DNA from: an uncultured Paracoccaceae bacterium
Lineage (GTDB): Bacteria > Pseudomonadota > Alphaproteobacteria > Rhodobacterales > Rhodobacteraceae
Length of the DNA stretch: 64,000 bases
Assembly (NCBI GenBank): GCA_947499635.1
Contig: CANMPD010000017.1
Coordinates: forward strand, 1 to 64,000
Direction: 5' to 3'
Position 1 is the first letter of the stretch. Each line of letters opens with the position of its first letter. Shown in pieces: positions 36,644 to 44,507 of this stretch. The position numbers and the translations under genes are program-made. The notes under the pieces were generated by a model, which saw nothing but the letters and a program-made list of their open reading frames with translations, ran no database searches and was not told the origin of the DNA.

Positions 36644-37495
36644 ATGGATGATCCGAAAACACTGGTCTCGACTGCTTGGCTGGCGGAGCATCTGAAAGAC
36701 CCAGAGCTGCGCGTTCTAGACGCGTCTTGGTATCTGCCGCACATGTCTCGTGATCCAAAAGCTGAATTCGCAACTGCACATATTCCAAGTGCACGGTTTT
36801 TCGACATTGATGACATTTCAGATCATCGTTCTGAACTGCCGCATATGGCACCTTCTATTGAGAAATTCATGTCGCGTTTGCGAGCGATGGGTGTTGGTGA
36901 CGGGCATCAAGTCGTCGTTTATGATGGGATGGGATTGTTTTCAGCTGCCCGCGTGTGGTGGTTGTTCCGTCTTATGGGGCAAAAGAACGTTGCCGTTTTG
37001 GACGGGGGCTTGCCAAAGTGGCTCTCCGAAGGGCGGCCTGTTGAGGCTGAGCTCGCACCTATCCGAGATCGCCATATGACCGTTGATTTTCAGCCTCAAA
37101 TGGTGCGCGATGTGACACAGGTGTCTGCAGCGTCTAAGCTGGGAGACTTTGAGATTGTAGATGCCCGTTCTGCAGATCGTTTTGCTGGAACTGCGGTTGA
37201 ACCACGCCCTGGCATGCGATCTGGGCATATTCCAGGGTCCAAGAACGTTCCCTTTTCTGATGTGTTAAATCAGAATAAAACTATGAAGAGTGCTGATGAT
37301 CTGCGAGCAGTTTTTGTATCTGCGGGTGTGGATTTGAACAAACCTGTAATTACGACTTGTGGTTCGGGAGTGACGGCTTCAGTTCTGTGTCTGGCTCTTG
37401 AGCACATGGGGAAAACAGACCATGCGCTTTATGACGGATCTTGGGCTGAATGGGGCGCTTTCCCGACCTTACCTGTTGCGACTGGAGAGACCTAA
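36644..37495 (+). CDS. sseA: 3-mercaptopyruvate/thiosulfate sulfurtransferase
   Basis: 283 residues with two rhodanese domains. The catalytic loop CGSGVTA in the second domain has the sequence typical of mercaptopyruvate sulfurtransferase, which moves sulfur from 3-mercaptopyruvate to thiols or cyanide. An in-frame GTG at 36635 with AAGGA upstream is an alternative start. The aminotransferase gene begins 3 nt after the stop. That enzyme could supply mercaptopyruvate from cysteine, so the pair may work together. Confidence 0.9.
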   Translation: MDDPKTLVSTAWLAEHLKDPELRVLDASWYLPHMSRDPKAEFATAHIPSARFFDIDDISDHRSELPHMAPSIEKFMSRLRAMGVGDGHQVVVYDGMGLFSAARVWWLFRLMGQKNVAVLDGGLPKWLSEGRPVEAELAPIRDRHMTVDFQPQMVRDVTQVSAASKLGDFEIVDARSADRFAGTAVEPRPGMRSGHIPGSKNVPFSDVLNQNKTMKSADDLRAVFVSAGVDLNKPVITTCGSGVTASVLCLALEHMGKTDHALYDGSWAEWGAFPTLPVATGET

Positions 37496-37498
37496 GCA

Positions 37499-38683
37499 AT
37501 GTTTGAAACCCTAAAACCTCAACCTGCCGATAAAATTCTCGCGCTTATACAGCAATACCGCGACGATCCACGTGATAACAAAGTGGATCTTGGGGTGGGC
37601 GTGTATAAAGATGCCAGTGGTGTGACGCCGGTTATGCGCGCTGTTAAAGCGGCTGAAAAGCAATTGTGGGAAGAGCAAACCACGAAAGCTTATACGGGTC
37701 TTGCAGGGGATCCGACTTTTGGCGACACCATGGTAAAGCTAGTTCTCGGTGACAGTGTTGCCCGTGATAAAATCGCCGCTGTTGCGACGCCAGGTGGTAC
37801 GGGCGCTGTACGTCAGGCATTTGAGCTGGTTACCCGTGCCAATCCGTCAGCGCGCGTTTTTGTGTCTAACCCGACTTGGCCCAACCATCTGTCTATTCTC
37901 AAATATCTGAATATTGAAACTGTTGGTTACCGTTATTTCGATGCCGAAACCCGTGCGGTTGATTTTGCTGGGATGATGGAAGATCTGAATACAGCGAAAT
38001 CGGGCGACGTTGTTCTGTTGCACGGTTGTTGCCATAACCCTACCGGTGCCAACTTGAATATGGCACAGTGGCAAGAGATCGTCGATTTACTGAACGCCAA
38101 AGGCCTAATCCCGATGATCGACATCGCCTATCAAGGTTTTGGAGATGGCTTGGAAGAAGATGCGGCGGGCGTTCGCCTGGTGGCGTCCTCCACACCTGAA
38201 TGTCTAGTTGCGGCGAGCTGTTCGAAAAACTTTGGCATCTACCGTGAACGCACGGGTTTGTTGATGGCAATTTCGCAGAATGCGTCGGCACAGGCGTTGA
38301 ACCAGCAAACTTTGGCTTTTTTGAATCGTCAGAACTACTCGTTTCCACCAGATCATGGTGCGCGTATCGTTGGTATGATTTTGAGTGACGACACTTTGCG
38401 CGCGGATTGGAAGTCCGAGTTGGAAGAGGTGCGTTTGGGCATGTTGGAATTACGTCATCAACTTGCAACAGAACTACAGCGCTTGACGGGTTCGGATCGA
38501 TTTGGGTTTTTGGCGCAGCACCGCGGCATGTTCTCGTTACTGGGCACTACACCTGATCTAGTTGAAAAAATGCGTGTAGATGCAGGTATTTACATGGTTG
38601 GCGACAGCCGGATGAATATCGCGGGTTTGAATACTAAGACTGTGCCACTACTGGCACAAGCGATCGTAGATGCTGGTGTTTAA
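37499..38683 (+). CDS. Aromatic/aspartate aminotransferase (class I)
   Basis: 394 residues, AspC/TyrB subgroup (MFETLKPQPADKILALIQQYRDD at the start). PLP lysine in CSKNFGIYRERTG; the carboxylate-binding Arg is in the C-terminal SRMNIAGL. It moves amino groups between aspartate or aromatic amino acids and 2-oxoglutarate. Coupled to the sulfurtransferase gene with a 3-nt gap and followed by a good terminator. Confidence 0.93.
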   Translation: MFETLKPQPADKILALIQQYRDDPRDNKVDLGVGVYKDASGVTPVMRAVKAAEKQLWEEQTTKAYTGLAGDPTFGDTMVKLVLGDSVARDKIAAVATPGGTGAVRQAFELVTRANPSARVFVSNPTWPNHLSILKYLNIETVGYRYFDAETRAVDFAGMMEDLNTAKSGDVVLLHGCCHNPTGANLNMAQWQEIVDLLNAKGLIPMIDIAYQGFGDGLEEDAAGVRLVASSTPECLVAASCSKNFGIYRERTGLLMAISQNASAQALNQQTLAFLNRQNYSFPPDHGARIVGMILSDDTLRADWKSELEEVRLGMLELRHQLATELQRLTGSDRFGFLAQHRGMFSLLGTTPDLVEKMRVDAGIYMVGDSRMNIAGLNTKTVPLLAQAIVDAGV

Positions 38684-38705
38684 ATAATACCAATGTTTGA
38701 AACCT

Positions 38706-38738
38706 AAAAAGGCCACACTTTTGAGATGTGGCCTTTTT
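38706..38738. terminator. Bidirectional terminator
   Basis: Stem GGCCACA / TGTGGCC (38711-38717 and 38727-38733) flanked by AAAAA and TTTTT. It lies between the convergent aminotransferase and secreted hydrolase genes and can serve both. Confidence 0.88.
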
Positions 38739-38743
38739 GCATA

Positions 38744-39796
38744 TTACAGTTCGAAATGGTCGGCGATTGCCTTGACGATCTTACTGTGAACAGCTGCACG
38801 ATCAGTGCCCTTAGGGTCTGTACACACAGGGTCGTCATTGTCTTCCTTCAACAGGGTAGCCCCGATTGGTTTACAACGAGGGAGTGCGGTAAAATGGCTG
38901 GCTGGGGAGATGGTAAGAGTTTGTACGTTCCCAAGTTTCTCAATTAAGTTGCTGCCATTGGGTGAAATATCTGTGGCAGAAAGGCGCTGCGTCTCGTCTC
39001 CTAGGGTGATCAGTAAGCTTGGAATAACCAAGCCATCGGCCTGTTCTTGTGAGATATCATAGGTCAAGCCTGGATCAATTGCTGCGACGGCTTGAATGCG
39101 TGTGTCACGATAGGAAGCCTGCCATTTTTGCGGATCGACATCGCCTAGGTCTACTTTGGCGTGCGCAAGATCGTTACAGTGACTGGAACCGCCATTCGTA
39201 CGCGCACAGTATTGTGCATAGGCTGTCGCATCACCACGTAGCCCACCAAGGCTAAGGGCGGTCCAACCACCATAAGAAAACCCTGTCGCGTAAACGCGTG
39301 GCTCTGTTGTGCAGCGGTGATAGGCTGCATGAAAATCTGGGTGAACGAGCATCGCATCTAGGGCAACCTGTAGGTCCTGTGCGCGCGTCCAGTGATCTAG
39401 GCCGGCGCGCATATCAAAATCTCCAAAACTGGAATTGGGATGGTCTACACCAATCACGACTGCACCACGTTCTGCTAAGCCGGTGGCAAGCCATGTCAAA
39501 GAACGGGTTAGTCCCCCTAAGCCATGAGACATCAGGATAATGGGAGAACAGGTTTGCCGTACTGCAGCGTCTGAATAAACGTCATGTCCAAAGAACACAG
39601 CATTTTCGGCCACGCGAGTGGTGACTAGGTCGGTTGGGGCGGCAGGGTAGAAGAGTGATACATTCATATCGCGCCCGTGGTGAGGCGCATGAACCTGTGC
39701 AGTCTTTAAGCCAACTGGGTGAGCGGACACCGGCGCGGCGAGGTTTAAAAGCAGTGCCAGAGCGGGAAGTGTTTTGTAAATCACGTTAGGATCCAA
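38744..39796 (-). CDS. Secreted alpha/beta hydrolase (PAF-acetylhydrolase/dienelactone-hydrolase-like)
   Basis: 350 residues with an N-terminal signal peptide (to about residue 26, PVSA). Oxyanion region LMSHGLGG, nucleophile elbow GFSYGG, candidate acidic residue in AIDPG and His in SHFTALP. Several Cys in the C-terminal half suggest disulfides, as expected in the periplasm. Likely an esterase or lipase-type enzyme of unknown substrate. Divergent from the membrane AraC regulator at 39919. Confidence 0.82.
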   Translation of the reverse strand: MDPNVIYKTLPALALLLNLAAPVSAHPVGLKTAQVHAPHHGRDMNVSLFYPAAPTDLVTTRVAENAVFFGHDVYSDAAVRQTCSPIILMSHGLGGLTRSLTWLATGLAERGAVVIGVDHPNSSFGDFDMRAGLDHWTRAQDLQVALDAMLVHPDFHAAYHRCTTEPRVYATGFSYGGWTALSLGGLRGDATAYAQYCARTNGGSSHCNDLAHAKVDLGDVDPQKWQASYRDTRIQAVAAIDPGLTYDISQEQADGLVIPSLLITLGDETQRLSATDISPNGSNLIEKLGNVQTLTISPASHFTALPRCKPIGATLLKEDNDDPVCTDPKGTDRAAVHSKIVKAIADHFEL

Positions 39797-39918
39797 TCTT
39801 AGGTTTGTCGCTTTAAATTGGCGGATTTGCCTTGTTACTGGCGTCCTGAAACCGGATTTAGGTCGTGCAGATCCGGATTTAGCACTAATTAGATGGGGAC
39901 GTTCACTCAGGAGGTCCT

Positions 39919-40917
39919 ATGCCTGTTTTGCCAGTACCGATGATTTATGCGTTTCTGCTGCTGTTCTTTTTGATACGCGCTGTTGTTCGCAAAGAAACCA
40001 AAGGGTGGCTGTTAGCATTGATTTTCATATGCGCACTTCAAAGCGCGCTTGTGGCTTTCGTGCATTATTATCAAATTGTCGGATTGCGATTTGTAATGCC
40101 GGTTACGGCGTCTTTGGTGTCTCCGTTGGCATGGTTCGCATTCTTGCAAACAACGCAGCGAGATTTGGAGAAGCGCGACCTGTGGCACCTATGTGTGCCC
40201 TGTGTCACGACCCTGCTGGTGTGGCGTATCACGGAGATATTGGATGTCTTTTTAATCTTTGTATTTACGCTTTATGCGGGGAGGATAGCAGTATCGTTGG
40301 TGCGCGGCAGAGACGCTTTGCTGCGTACGGCTTTGGGCAGTGGTGACTATCCGTTGCGCCTATGGTGGCTTATCTGTGGAGTCTTATTTGCGGCGGGCCT
40401 GAGCGATCTGTTGATTTGGGGGGACCAAATCTTGAACGAGGGGGAGTACCGAGCATGGATCATTGGCGTATTTAGCTCTTTGAACCTGCTTGCCCTAGGC
40501 GGCGTGGCGCTTCTGCCAGAGATTTCCGAGACGGATATAGAAGAAGCTGAGGATACCACAACGTTATACCCGGTGGAACAAGTCGCCGAAAATAAAGCCT
40601 TATTTGAACAATTGGACCTGTGTGTTTCTCGAGATAGATTATACTTAGATCCTGATCTTACCTTGGCAAAAATGGCGCGTAAGCTGGGCGTGCCAGCGAA
40701 AAAAGTATCAGCTGCAATCAATAGTGAAACCGGTGAAAATGTATCTCGCTATATCAATGGCTTTCGAATTTCCTATGCCTGTACTTTGTTGATGCAAGGC
40801 TTGCCTGTAACAAGTGCGATGTTGGACGCAGGCTTTAATACTAAATCCAATTTCAATCGGGAATTTCGCCGGGTCAAAGGATGCTCACCCCGGGATTGGA
40901 TACCCAAGCCGTCTTGA
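39919..40917 (+). CDS. AraC-family regulator with an N-terminal membrane domain
   Basis: 332 residues. The first ~205 form about seven hydrophobic helices; the last ~110 are an AraC-type DNA-binding domain (LTLAKMARKLGVPAKKVSAAINSETGENVSRYING then GFNTKSNFNREFRRVKGCSPRDW). Such proteins sense membrane or periplasmic signals directly. GGAGGTCC lies just before the ATG. It is divergent from the secreted hydrolase, its most likely target. Confidence 0.9.
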   Translation: MPVLPVPMIYAFLLLFFLIRAVVRKETKGWLLALIFICALQSALVAFVHYYQIVGLRFVMPVTASLVSPLAWFAFLQTTQRDLEKRDLWHLCVPCVTTLLVWRITEILDVFLIFVFTLYAGRIAVSLVRGRDALLRTALGSGDYPLRLWWLICGVLFAAGLSDLLIWGDQILNEGEYRAWIIGVFSSLNLLALGGVALLPEISETDIEEAEDTTTLYPVEQVAENKALFEQLDLCVSRDRLYLDPDLTLAKMARKLGVPAKKVSAAINSETGENVSRYINGFRISYACTLLMQGLPVTSAMLDAGFNTKSNFNREFRRVKGCSPRDWIPKPS

Positions 40918-40991
40918 ATTTGAGGAAATAAGCTAAAGGGGTATTTTTCTCTTGACGCTAACGGGTTCATTCCTTACATCGCCCTCACTAC

Positions 40992-41068
40992 GGCGGAGTA
41001 GCTCAGTTGGTTAGAGCAGCGGAATCATAATCCGCGTGTCGGGGGTTCAAGTCCCTCCTCCGCTACCA
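40992..41068 (+). tRNA. tRNA-Met (anticodon CAT, elongator type)
   Basis: A 77-nt cloverleaf with CCA encoded: acceptor GGCGGAG/CTCCGCT, D arm GCTC-GAGC, anticodon arm GCGGA-ATCATAA-TCCGC with CAT, T arm with GTTCAAG. The sequence resembles elongator tRNA-Met of alphaproteobacteria; the initiator is excluded by the paired first base. tRNA-Ile2 with a modified C cannot be fully ruled out. Confidence 0.96.
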
Positions 41069-41388
41069 AATTCACCCATCCTGAATTTTGTAGACATTTT
41101 GTTGTTTTAAGATGTTACATGCCTCACTTGAAAACGGAGTGGATGTCGTGTCTCTTTAACTTCATTGCCAGTTTTCATGGGATATAGCGTGAATTTATAG
41201 TGTCACAAATTGTATCATTCAAAGTGATTTTGCTGCAATGTGCATAAGAATTTTACACTCAATTGGTATCGTATGGTTCTGTGAAATAATCTGAGTGGAC
41301 ACTTTGATTAGTGCCTCGCATAACACGATCATGCGCTTGCAGTTACCAGTTAGCCACGTTGCGCACCTCAATGTTCCTAGGAGAGCCC
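41069..41388. other. Intergenic region after tRNA-Met
   Basis: About 320 nt, AT-rich, with no supported gene. It must hold the promoter for the MaoC-Pta gene. The open frame can be extended upstream to 41311, but the Cys- and Ser-rich extension is not part of the family. Confidence 0.5.
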
Positions 41389-42777
41389 GTGACTATATTT
41401 AATAATATCCCCTTTGATAAACTTGAAATCGGCATGACTGCTGAAGAGACACGCGTATGCGAAAAAGATGATCTCTATGTTTTTGCGCATGCATCGGGGA
41501 ATTTTAATCCTTTGTTCCTTCCCGAAGAAGATGGGGATTTTGATGGAAAACCTGACGCCTATGCACCTTCCATATGGATCGCATCGCTAATCTCTGCGGT
41601 TTTGGGGAACAAACTTCCAGGGCCTGGAACATTCTATAACGCGCAAAGTTTGCGCTTTGTTGGCAGGGCCCAAGCTGGGGACACTTTGGTTGCACGAGCA
41701 ACACTTGTGCGCAAACAAGCCGAGGGGCGTTTGGCATTTTTTGAGACGACGGTGTGTTTAGACAACGGAACGCCGATTATTGAAGGTGAAGCCGAGGTGG
41801 TTGCACCTGACACGGAACAGACCTTTGATATTACATCTGTGCCGGGTCTTACGGTTGCTAGTCATCAGCATTTTGAACGCTTGCTTGAAATGGCAGCACC
41901 TTTGCCTGCGATGCGTACTGCTGTTGTTGCACCCGAGACATCGGATTCCCTACGTGGGGCGATTTTGGCGAAGGATCATACAATCATTGATCCGATATTG
42001 ATTGGCTGCGAGCAGACAATCCATGCGGTTGCCTCAGAGAATGGGATTGATCTAACAGACTGTGTGATTGTTGATGTCCCTAGTCATGTTGACGCTGCGC
42101 GTCATGCGGTGAATTTGGTTAATGAAAACAAAGCTGCGGCGATCATGAAGGGGCATTTGCACACAGATGATCTTTTACGACCTATCCTGAGTTCAAAAGA
42201 TGGGTTGAAAACGGGTCGTAGAGTTAGCCATATTTTTGTTCTGGACGTCCCTGGGTTAAAGCATCTGCTGATGGTTTCGGATGCTGCGATCAACATCACA
42301 CCGGATTTACAAACCAAAGTCGACATTGTGCAAAACTCGATTGATCTGGCAATCAGCTTAGGTATCGATACGCCTAAGGTTGGTGTTTTGTCTGCGGTTG
42401 AAACTGTGAACCCGAAAATTCCCTCAACGCTAGATGCGGCGGCGTTATCGAAAATGGCGGAACGTGGCCAGATCACGGGTGGGATCGTGGATGGACCACT
42501 CGCGATGGATAATGCTGTGTCATTAGCTGCAGCTAAGACCAAGGGTATCACCGGGCTAGTTGCAGGGCAGGCAGAAGTTTTGATTGCTCCTAACCTTGAG
42601 GCGGGAAATATGTTGGCCAAAGAACTGGCCTTTATCGCCAAGGCTGAGGCTGCTGGTGTCGTTATGGGGGCACGCTGTCCGATTGTCTTAAATTCGCGTT
42701 CAGACAGTGATACGTCACGTCTGGCGTCTTGTGCTGTTGCTGCCTTACACGCGGCACGAATTGGAAAGCTTGTTTGA
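41389..42777 (+). CDS. MaoC-like dehydratase / phosphate acetyltransferase fusion
   Basis: 462 residues from a GTG at 41389 (CTAGGAGAG 3-8 nt upstream). Residues of about 10-145 are a MaoC/hot-dog domain (FAHASGNFNPLF hydratase motif). Residues of about 165-462 are a phosphate acetyl/butyryltransferase, ending in the SDSDTSRLASCAVAALHA pattern. The fusion is known as a bifunctional enoyl-CoA hydratase/phosphate acetyltransferase. The Pta part interconverts acetyl-CoA and acetyl phosphate for the acetate kinase encoded next, whose ATG overlaps this stop by 1 nt. Confidence 0.92.
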   Translation: MTIFNNIPFDKLEIGMTAEETRVCEKDDLYVFAHASGNFNPLFLPEEDGDFDGKPDAYAPSIWIASLISAVLGNKLPGPGTFYNAQSLRFVGRAQAGDTLVARATLVRKQAEGRLAFFETTVCLDNGTPIIEGEAEVVAPDTEQTFDITSVPGLTVASHQHFERLLEMAAPLPAMRTAVVAPETSDSLRGAILAKDHTIIDPILIGCEQTIHAVASENGIDLTDCVIVDVPSHVDAARHAVNLVNENKAAAIMKGHLHTDDLLRPILSSKDGLKTGRRVSHIFVLDVPGLKHLLMVSDAAINITPDLQTKVDIVQNSIDLAISLGIDTPKVGVLSAVETVNPKIPSTLDAAALSKMAERGQITGGIVDGPLAMDNAVSLAAAKTKGITGLVAGQAEVLIAPNLEAGNMLAKELAFIAKAEAAGVVMGARCPIVLNSRSDSDTSRLASCAVAALHAARIGKLV

Positions 42778-43940
42778 TGACACAGTGTATTTTGACCGTA
42801 AATGCGGGGTCTTCGTCAGTAAAATTCGCGCTGTACACGGCCGATGCTGTGCCAGACTTTATTGCGTCGGGGCAAGTAGAGGGAATTGGAACCAAACCGC
42901 GCTTTAAGCTGAAATCCAAGACGGGTGTGATTGAAAAAGACGTCCACAGTGAGAACCAAAACGAGGCATTTGGCGTGATTTTGGCGCAAATACATCCTCT
43001 ATTAGATGGTGCAGAGGTTGTTGGAGTTGGACACCGGGTTGTGCATGGCGGGTTCAAACGAACAGAACCCATTGAGCTGAGCGATGATATTATCGAAGAG
43101 TTGGAAGCGCTGACGCCATTGGCGCCGTTGCATCAGCCTCATAATCTTGCAGGTGTTCAAGCGGCACGAAATGCTTTTCCTAAATCCAAGCAGATTGGAT
43201 GTTTTGATACAGCATTTCATCGGGGGCATGCATGGGAAGAAGACACCTATGCCATTCCGCGCAATTTCTATGACGCGGGTGTGCGCCGATATGGGTTTCA
43301 TGGATTGAGTTACGATTACGTGTCAGGTGCTGTGGCGGATAGCTATCCGAAGCTGGCTGACAAAAAGATGATCATCTGTCACCTTGGCAGCGGGGCCTCT
43401 ATATGCGGGGTCGAGGCGGGCAAGTCGGTCTCTTCAACCATGGGATTCTCGCCATTGGATGGATTGCCTATGGCAACGCGTAGCGGTCAGATTGATCCCG
43501 GTGTTTTATTGTATTTGATGGATCATGAAGGGATGAGTGCATCGGATATTACCCAGATGCTCTACTATAAATCTGGTTTGTTGGCGTTGTCCGAGCTGAG
43601 TAACGATATGCGAACGCTAGAGGCAGCAGATACGTCTAAGGCAGCCGAAGCCTTATCATATTATATTGCGCGGGTTCAGCGTGAAATTGGCGGTATGGCA
43701 GCTGTTATGGGAGGTGTCGATGTACTGGTGTTTTGTGGGGGTGTTGGTGAAAACTCTGCAACGATCCGCGAAAGTATCCTTGCAAAGCTCGGCTTCCTGG
43801 GGATTGAGGTCAATACGCAGGCCAACAAAGATAACCAAACCGAGATCCATGCGGGCCCTACGCCTATTCTTGTCATTCCAACGGATGAGGAACGTGTCAT
43901 CGCACGTGCTGTCGTTGCGGAGCTGAATACTTCAGCTTAG
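42777..43940 (+). CDS. ackA: Acetate kinase
   Basis: 387 residues from the ATG in the TGATG overlap with the upstream gene; the open frame upstream of it is antisense filler. The ASKHA phosphate motifs are present: VNAGSSSVKF, HLGSGASICG, GFSPLDGLPMATRSG and VFCGGVGENS. It makes acetate and ATP from acetyl phosphate, or the reverse. With the Pta fusion it gives a complete acetyl-CoA/acetate route. Convergent with soxG, with ends overlapping by 9 nt. Confidence 0.95.
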   Translation: MTQCILTVNAGSSSVKFALYTADAVPDFIASGQVEGIGTKPRFKLKSKTGVIEKDVHSENQNEAFGVILAQIHPLLDGAEVVGVGHRVVHGGFKRTEPIELSDDIIEELEALTPLAPLHQPHNLAGVQAARNAFPKSKQIGCFDTAFHRGHAWEEDTYAIPRNFYDAGVRRYGFHGLSYDYVSGAVADSYPKLADKKMIICHLGSGASICGVEAGKSVSSTMGFSPLDGLPMATRSGQIDPGVLLYLMDHEGMSASDITQMLYYKSGLLALSELSNDMRTLEAADTSKAAEALSYYIARVQREIGGMAAVMGGVDVLVFCGGVGENSATIRESILAKLGFLGIEVNTQANKDNQTEIHAGPTPILVIPTDEERVIARAVVAELNTSA

Positions 43941-44507
43941 CGCGCCACTATTTGCACGCTGTTGTCGCAGGGTTGTTTCAAGCACATGCCAGAGCGACCC
44001 TGCCTGTGTACGTGGGCCCAAGAAGGTTACCTGTGTGGAGGTTGGGCGTAAGACAAATACGCTCATATGGTGGATATTCGTACGGGTTGCCTTGCCCGTA
44101 TCTGTCGCTGTTTCGGGTAGGTTTACAAGTCGTTCAAGTAGCGTGTTTATCTGTCCAGAAGTTTGCGACGAAACCTTAAACGCCACCCAGGCATCGGTTT
44201 GTTCCGTGATATAGGCCATCGCGATCTTGGATTTTACCAGTGCAGCGCAATCTTGATGAGCGTCGCCATCTGTGGCGAAAAGCCATTGGTTCGGCGCAGT
44301 CCAAATCGCGAATTTACCGTCGATTTCAAGAGTAAGGTGACCGGGTTTTGGCAGTGTAAGTCCAAAGAGTACAGGTGGTATCGTCTCTGCAGGAATTGCG
44401 ACAGAAGCGAGGCCCAATTCTGTGTTTTCCTCGATCAAGTAGGCGCCGATGGTTTCGTTGCGCGCAGCGGTTGCACCAAGTGCGGTGCGAGGGGTTAAAT
44501 CAGTCAC
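43932..44507 (-). CDS. soxG: Sarcosine oxidase gamma subunit
   Basis: 191 residues from a GTG at 44507 that overlaps the soxA stop by 8 nt, with GGAG about 9 nt upstream; an ATG 8 codons earlier is possible. The fold fits the SoxG/GcvT-like family (TAPNQWLFATD, then a C-terminal LGPRTQAGSLWHVLETTLRQQ). Structural subunit of the heterotetrameric enzyme. Last gene of soxBDAG. Confidence 0.9.
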   Translation of the reverse strand: MTDLTPRTALGATAARNETIGAYLIEENTELGLASVAIPAETIPPVLFGLTLPKPGHLTLEIDGKFAIWTAPNQWLFATDGDAHQDCAALVKSKIAMAYITEQTDAWVAFKVSSQTSGQINTLLERLVNLPETATDTGKATRTNIHHMSVFVLRPTSTQVTFLGPRTQAGSLWHVLETTLRQQRANSGALS

